Positions 62,002-64,000 of a DNA stretch of 64,000 nucleotides are shown here, piece after piece. The position numbers and the translations under genes were made by a program. Within the stretch, counting starts at the first letter, position 1. Every line of letters starts with the position of its first letter. Origin of the DNA: Thioclava indica. Its GTDB lineage: Bacteria > Pseudomonadota > Alphaproteobacteria > Rhodobacterales > Rhodobacteraceae. A model generated the notes under the pieces. The model made no database searches. It was not told where the DNA came from and saw nothing but the letters and a program-made list of their open reading frames with translations. Location: positions 1-64,000 of the forward strand of contig NZ_AUNB01000013.1 of assembly GCF_000714545.1 (NCBI RefSeq), read 5' to 3'.

Positions 62002-62499
62002 TCAGGGCGAGACCTTCGCCAGATTATACCCGTTGAAATCCAGCACCTCGCGCGCCGCCTTCAACAGATCTGGCCGCGCAGGCGATTGCCGCGACAGGAT
62101 CATCCCCCAGCGGCCTGATGGCGTGCCCAGCGCCGCTATCCGGTAATCCTGATCGACCCACATCACAAAGATCGGCTCACCGTTAAACCCCGTGCGCGCG
62201 GCCAGACGCCCGCCCGGCCCGGTCAGCACAACGCGATCTGCAAGCGGCTTGGCCACGCCCGCGCAATCGATGCCGCTGACCTGATAGCCACCAGTGCCAT
62301 CCCAAACCCATTTCTGCGCGCCCGCGCATCCCGGCACGCCACTGGCAACCACCTGCCACGTGCCGCCAAATTTCGCGGCATTAAACAGCGAGGCCGACGA
62401 AATCGACGCTTTGGGATCGCGCAGGTTGCTCGTCGATGGCTCGGGCGCACAGCCCGCCAGCGCGGCCACGCCAATCAAGGCCCAAATCAGTTGACGCAT
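62002..62499 (-). CDS. Lipocalin-family lipoprotein (Blc-like)
   Basis: 165 aa. Lipoprotein signal with lipobox ALAGC. A lipocalin barrel start is seen in KFGGTWQVVAS (the GxW motif), then VMWVDQDYRIAALGTPSGRWGMILSR and the C-terminal helix. Blc-like proteins are outer-membrane bound and bind lipids or fatty acids. It overlaps the preceding lipoprotein gene by 13 bases. Confidence 0.85.
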   Translation of the reverse strand: MRQLIWALIGVAALAGCAPEPSTSNLRDPKASISSASLFNAAKFGGTWQVVASGVPGCAGAQKWVWDGTGGYQVSGIDCAGVAKPLADRVVLTGPGGRLAARTGFNGEPIFVMWVDQDYRIAALGTPSGRWGMILSRQSPARPDLLKAAREVLDFNGYNLAKVSP

Positions 62500-62837
62500 G
62501 CGTTCATCGGATAGCCCGCCTCGGTTAAAATGTCATTGCAGCCCTGAAGCGGCTTGACCGGCGCGCAGCTTTGCGAGCGCGCAAGGCATACCCCTTCGCA
62601 ATCGCTGCCAGAACGACAGAATTTACCGCCATCTTTGGTCCTGTGCTGGCAGAAATAGCCGCCCTGATACTGCGCCCAGGATCCGCCCTTGGCCAAGCAG
62701 TTGAATTTAGAGACATCCTGCTTTTCTTGGCCCACAAGCGGCAGTTGCGTACTTTGATCTGCCCCGCTCAAACCCTCCAGCGGCTTACACCCTGTCAAGG
62801 CAAGTCCCACGGCCATGATGATGAAAAGCGCGCGCAT
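62487..62837 (-). CDS. Cys-rich small lipoprotein
   Basis: 116 aa from the ATG at 62837. Lipobox LALTGC. The mature part has nine further Cys (NCLAKGG, YFCQHR, KFCRSGSDCEGVCLARSQSC, GCND and ACVN), likely in disulfides. I do not recognise a family. The start overlaps the stop of the aldo/keto reductase gene (ATGA), and its end overlaps the lipocalin gene, so all three are coupled. Confidence 0.75.
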   Translation of the reverse strand: MRALFIIMAVGLALTGCKPLEGLSGADQSTQLPLVGQEKQDVSKFNCLAKGGSWAQYQGGYFCQHRTKDGGKFCRSGSDCEGVCLARSQSCAPVKPLQGCNDILTEAGYPMNACVN

Positions 62838-63883
62838 CAGTAAGGCATCGGCATGGCTTGGTGCAGCACTGCAATCTTGTCGAGCAGCTCTTTGGGCAGG
62901 GTGACGTCGGCCGCATCCAGACTTGGTGCCAGTTGATCCAGCGAGGTCGCCCCGACGATCGGGATCACCGGGAACGGGCGGCTCATCACCCAAGCAATCG
63001 CCATCGTGATCGGGTTCATCCCGAACTCTTGCGCAAGGCTCACATAGGCGTCGGCGATATCAAAAGCACGCGGATTGGCGCGCCCGCCCATCGTTTGGTT
63101 CAAAGCGCGACGCGTCCCCTCGGGCGTCGTATCGCCGGAATATTTTCCGCTGAGGATACCCGCCGCCAGCGGCGAATAGGCCAGCAACGTGACCTGTTCC
63201 TGATAGCCCAACTCGCCCAGATCCAGATCGTAATAGCGGCACATCAACGAATACTCGTTCTGGATCGCCTCCATCCGTGGGCCTTTTCCAGCAGCGGCCA
63301 AGGCCAGCCATTGCGCGGTGCCCCAAGCGGTCTCGTTCGACAGGCCCACAGAGCGGATCTTACCCTCATCGACAAGATCCTTGAGCGTGGCCAGACAGGC
63401 CTCCATATCCGCCAGCACAGCCTCTTTGCCCGGCTGTTTGGACGGATCAAAGCGCCACGACTTGCGGAAATGATACGAGCCGCGATTGGGCCAGTGAAAC
63501 TGATAGAGATCGATGTAATCGCTTTGCAGACGCTGCAGCGAGCTGTCCACAGCTTGACGAATACGCGCGGGCGAGATCGCAGGCCCACCCGGCACGGCAT
63601 TACTGCCCTCGCCGGTGATCTTGCTCGCGATCACCAGATCGTCGCGCTTGCCGCGTTTGGCCAGATAGGTCCCGATCACCGCCTCGGTATCGCCCGCCGT
63701 CTCGGCGCGCACCGGGTTGACGGGGTACATCTCGGCGGTGTCGATGAAGTTCACGCCGCGATCAAGCGCGAGGTCGATTTGCGCATGGCCCTCGGCCTCG
63801 GTGTTTTGCGTGCCCCAGGTCATCGACCCGAGGCAGATTTCCGACACCATGATCCCGCTGCGGCCAAGTTCGAGTTTGCGCAT
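62837..63883 (-). CDS. Aldo/keto reductase (Tas-like)
   Basis: 348 aa from the ATG at 63883 (MRKLELGRSGIMVSEICLGSMTWG). The NADPH-binding TIM barrel with catalytic residues: Asp/Tyr in NFIDTAEMYPVNP, Lys in VIASKITGEG, and His in YQFHWPNR; then SLDQLAPSLDAADVTLP at the cofactor site. The N-terminal part matches Tas, which is longer than other AKRs (about 346 aa). Substrate unknown. Confidence 0.93.
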   Translation of the reverse strand: MRKLELGRSGIMVSEICLGSMTWGTQNTEAEGHAQIDLALDRGVNFIDTAEMYPVNPVRAETAGDTEAVIGTYLAKRGKRDDLVIASKITGEGSNAVPGGPAISPARIRQAVDSSLQRLQSDYIDLYQFHWPNRGSYHFRKSWRFDPSKQPGKEAVLADMEACLATLKDLVDEGKIRSVGLSNETAWGTAQWLALAAAGKGPRMEAIQNEYSLMCRYYDLDLGELGYQEQVTLLAYSPLAAGILSGKYSGDTTPEGTRRALNQTMGGRANPRAFDIADAYVSLAQEFGMNPITMAIAWVMSRPFPVIPIVGATSLDQLAPSLDAADVTLPKELLDKIAVLHQAMPMPY

Positions 63884-63950
63884 TCCCGCGTCCCTTCTTT
63901 TTGTTCCGCGCGACCCTGCCACTGCGCCTTACGAAGGTAAAGGCCCGGCC

Positions 63951-64000
63951 CTACTCGACTTGATCGATCAGATCGCCATAGCCCTCGGCCTCCATGTCTT
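63951..64000 (-). CDS. 3' end of an unidentified gene
   Basis: On the minus strand the last codons read DMEAEGYGDLIDQVE followed by TAG at 63953-63951; the gene continues beyond the right edge of the window. Codon composition looks coding. The product cannot be named from 15 residues. Confidence 0.6.
   Translation of the reverse strand, partial: DMEAEGYGDLIDQVE

Overview
The window is chromosomal DNA of a GC-rich alphaproteobacterium, most likely of the Rhodobacteraceae (Rhodobacter/roseobacter group). The evidence is the petP-petR gene pair directly upstream of a petABC (fbcFBC) cytochrome bc1 operon, a class I lysyl-tRNA synthetase, a PleD-type diguanylate cyclase, an H-NOX-like gene overlapping a diguanylate cyclase gene, and the many small translationally coupled operons. 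There are no rRNA genes, CRISPR arrays, insertion sequences or recognisable prophage. Most of the window is ordinary core genome; the extreme left edge is richer in A+T and looks acquired.

Layout. 1-900: A+T-rich edge with a divergent HNH-type protein. 0.98-7.5 kb: purU, a DUF1801 protein, a zinc-finger protein, a ferredoxin/FG-GAP pair, a lipoprotein, a RACo-like corrinoid-protein activator and a fasciclin protein. 7.6-15.7 kb: tRNA-Gly(CCC), a sugar dehydrogenase, the SRP RNA gene ffs with its promoter, an MBL-fold gene with an in-frame stop after its signal peptide, the dnaX-ybaB-recR group, a GST, queG and an EamA transporter. 16-21.4 kb: ilvE divergent from petP-petR-petA-petB-petC. 21.4-28.6 kb: an NYN-LOTUS protein, a TetR regulator, a GST remnant, phoH, an OmpA/lipoprotein pair sharing a Cys motif, and miaB. 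28.7-31 kb: two tiny genes including hemP, tRNA-Gly(TCC), DUF952-pyrD-arsC-like.

31.1-40.9 kb is one long minus-strand block for uptake and activation of acetate or a related acid: acs, adk, a DUF4212 small subunit, a VC_2705-type sodium symporter, a cNMP/CBS/DUF294 nucleotidyltransferase-like protein, a small membrane protein, a single-domain response regulator, and a membrane protein that fuses a PAS domain and a degenerate histidine-kinase core to an intact DEDDh 3'-5' exonuclease. This last module is the strongest candidate for an unusual signalling system. Palindromes upstream of acs are probable operators.

41-49 kb: a SulP transporter, a HugZ-like protein, a large beta-helix protein, class I LysRS, TerB-like and tandem PilJ-like proteins. 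49-57.4 kb: dacB, nadD, a diguanylate cyclase with an H-NOX-like partner that lacks the heme ligand, a DUF4153 membrane protein, a HAD phosphatase, DUF3572 and pleD. 57.5-59.8 kb: an ECF sigma factor, a membrane partner and a Spy/CpxP-like protein, preceded by an EF-hand protein with a His/Gly-rich tail. 60-64 kb: DUF983-NUDIX, an EamA transporter, two lipoproteins, an aldo/keto reductase, and the 3' end of a further gene.

Four copies of a hairpin-containing intergenic repeat lie between genes. All functional calls come from reading motifs and gene order; no database search was run.
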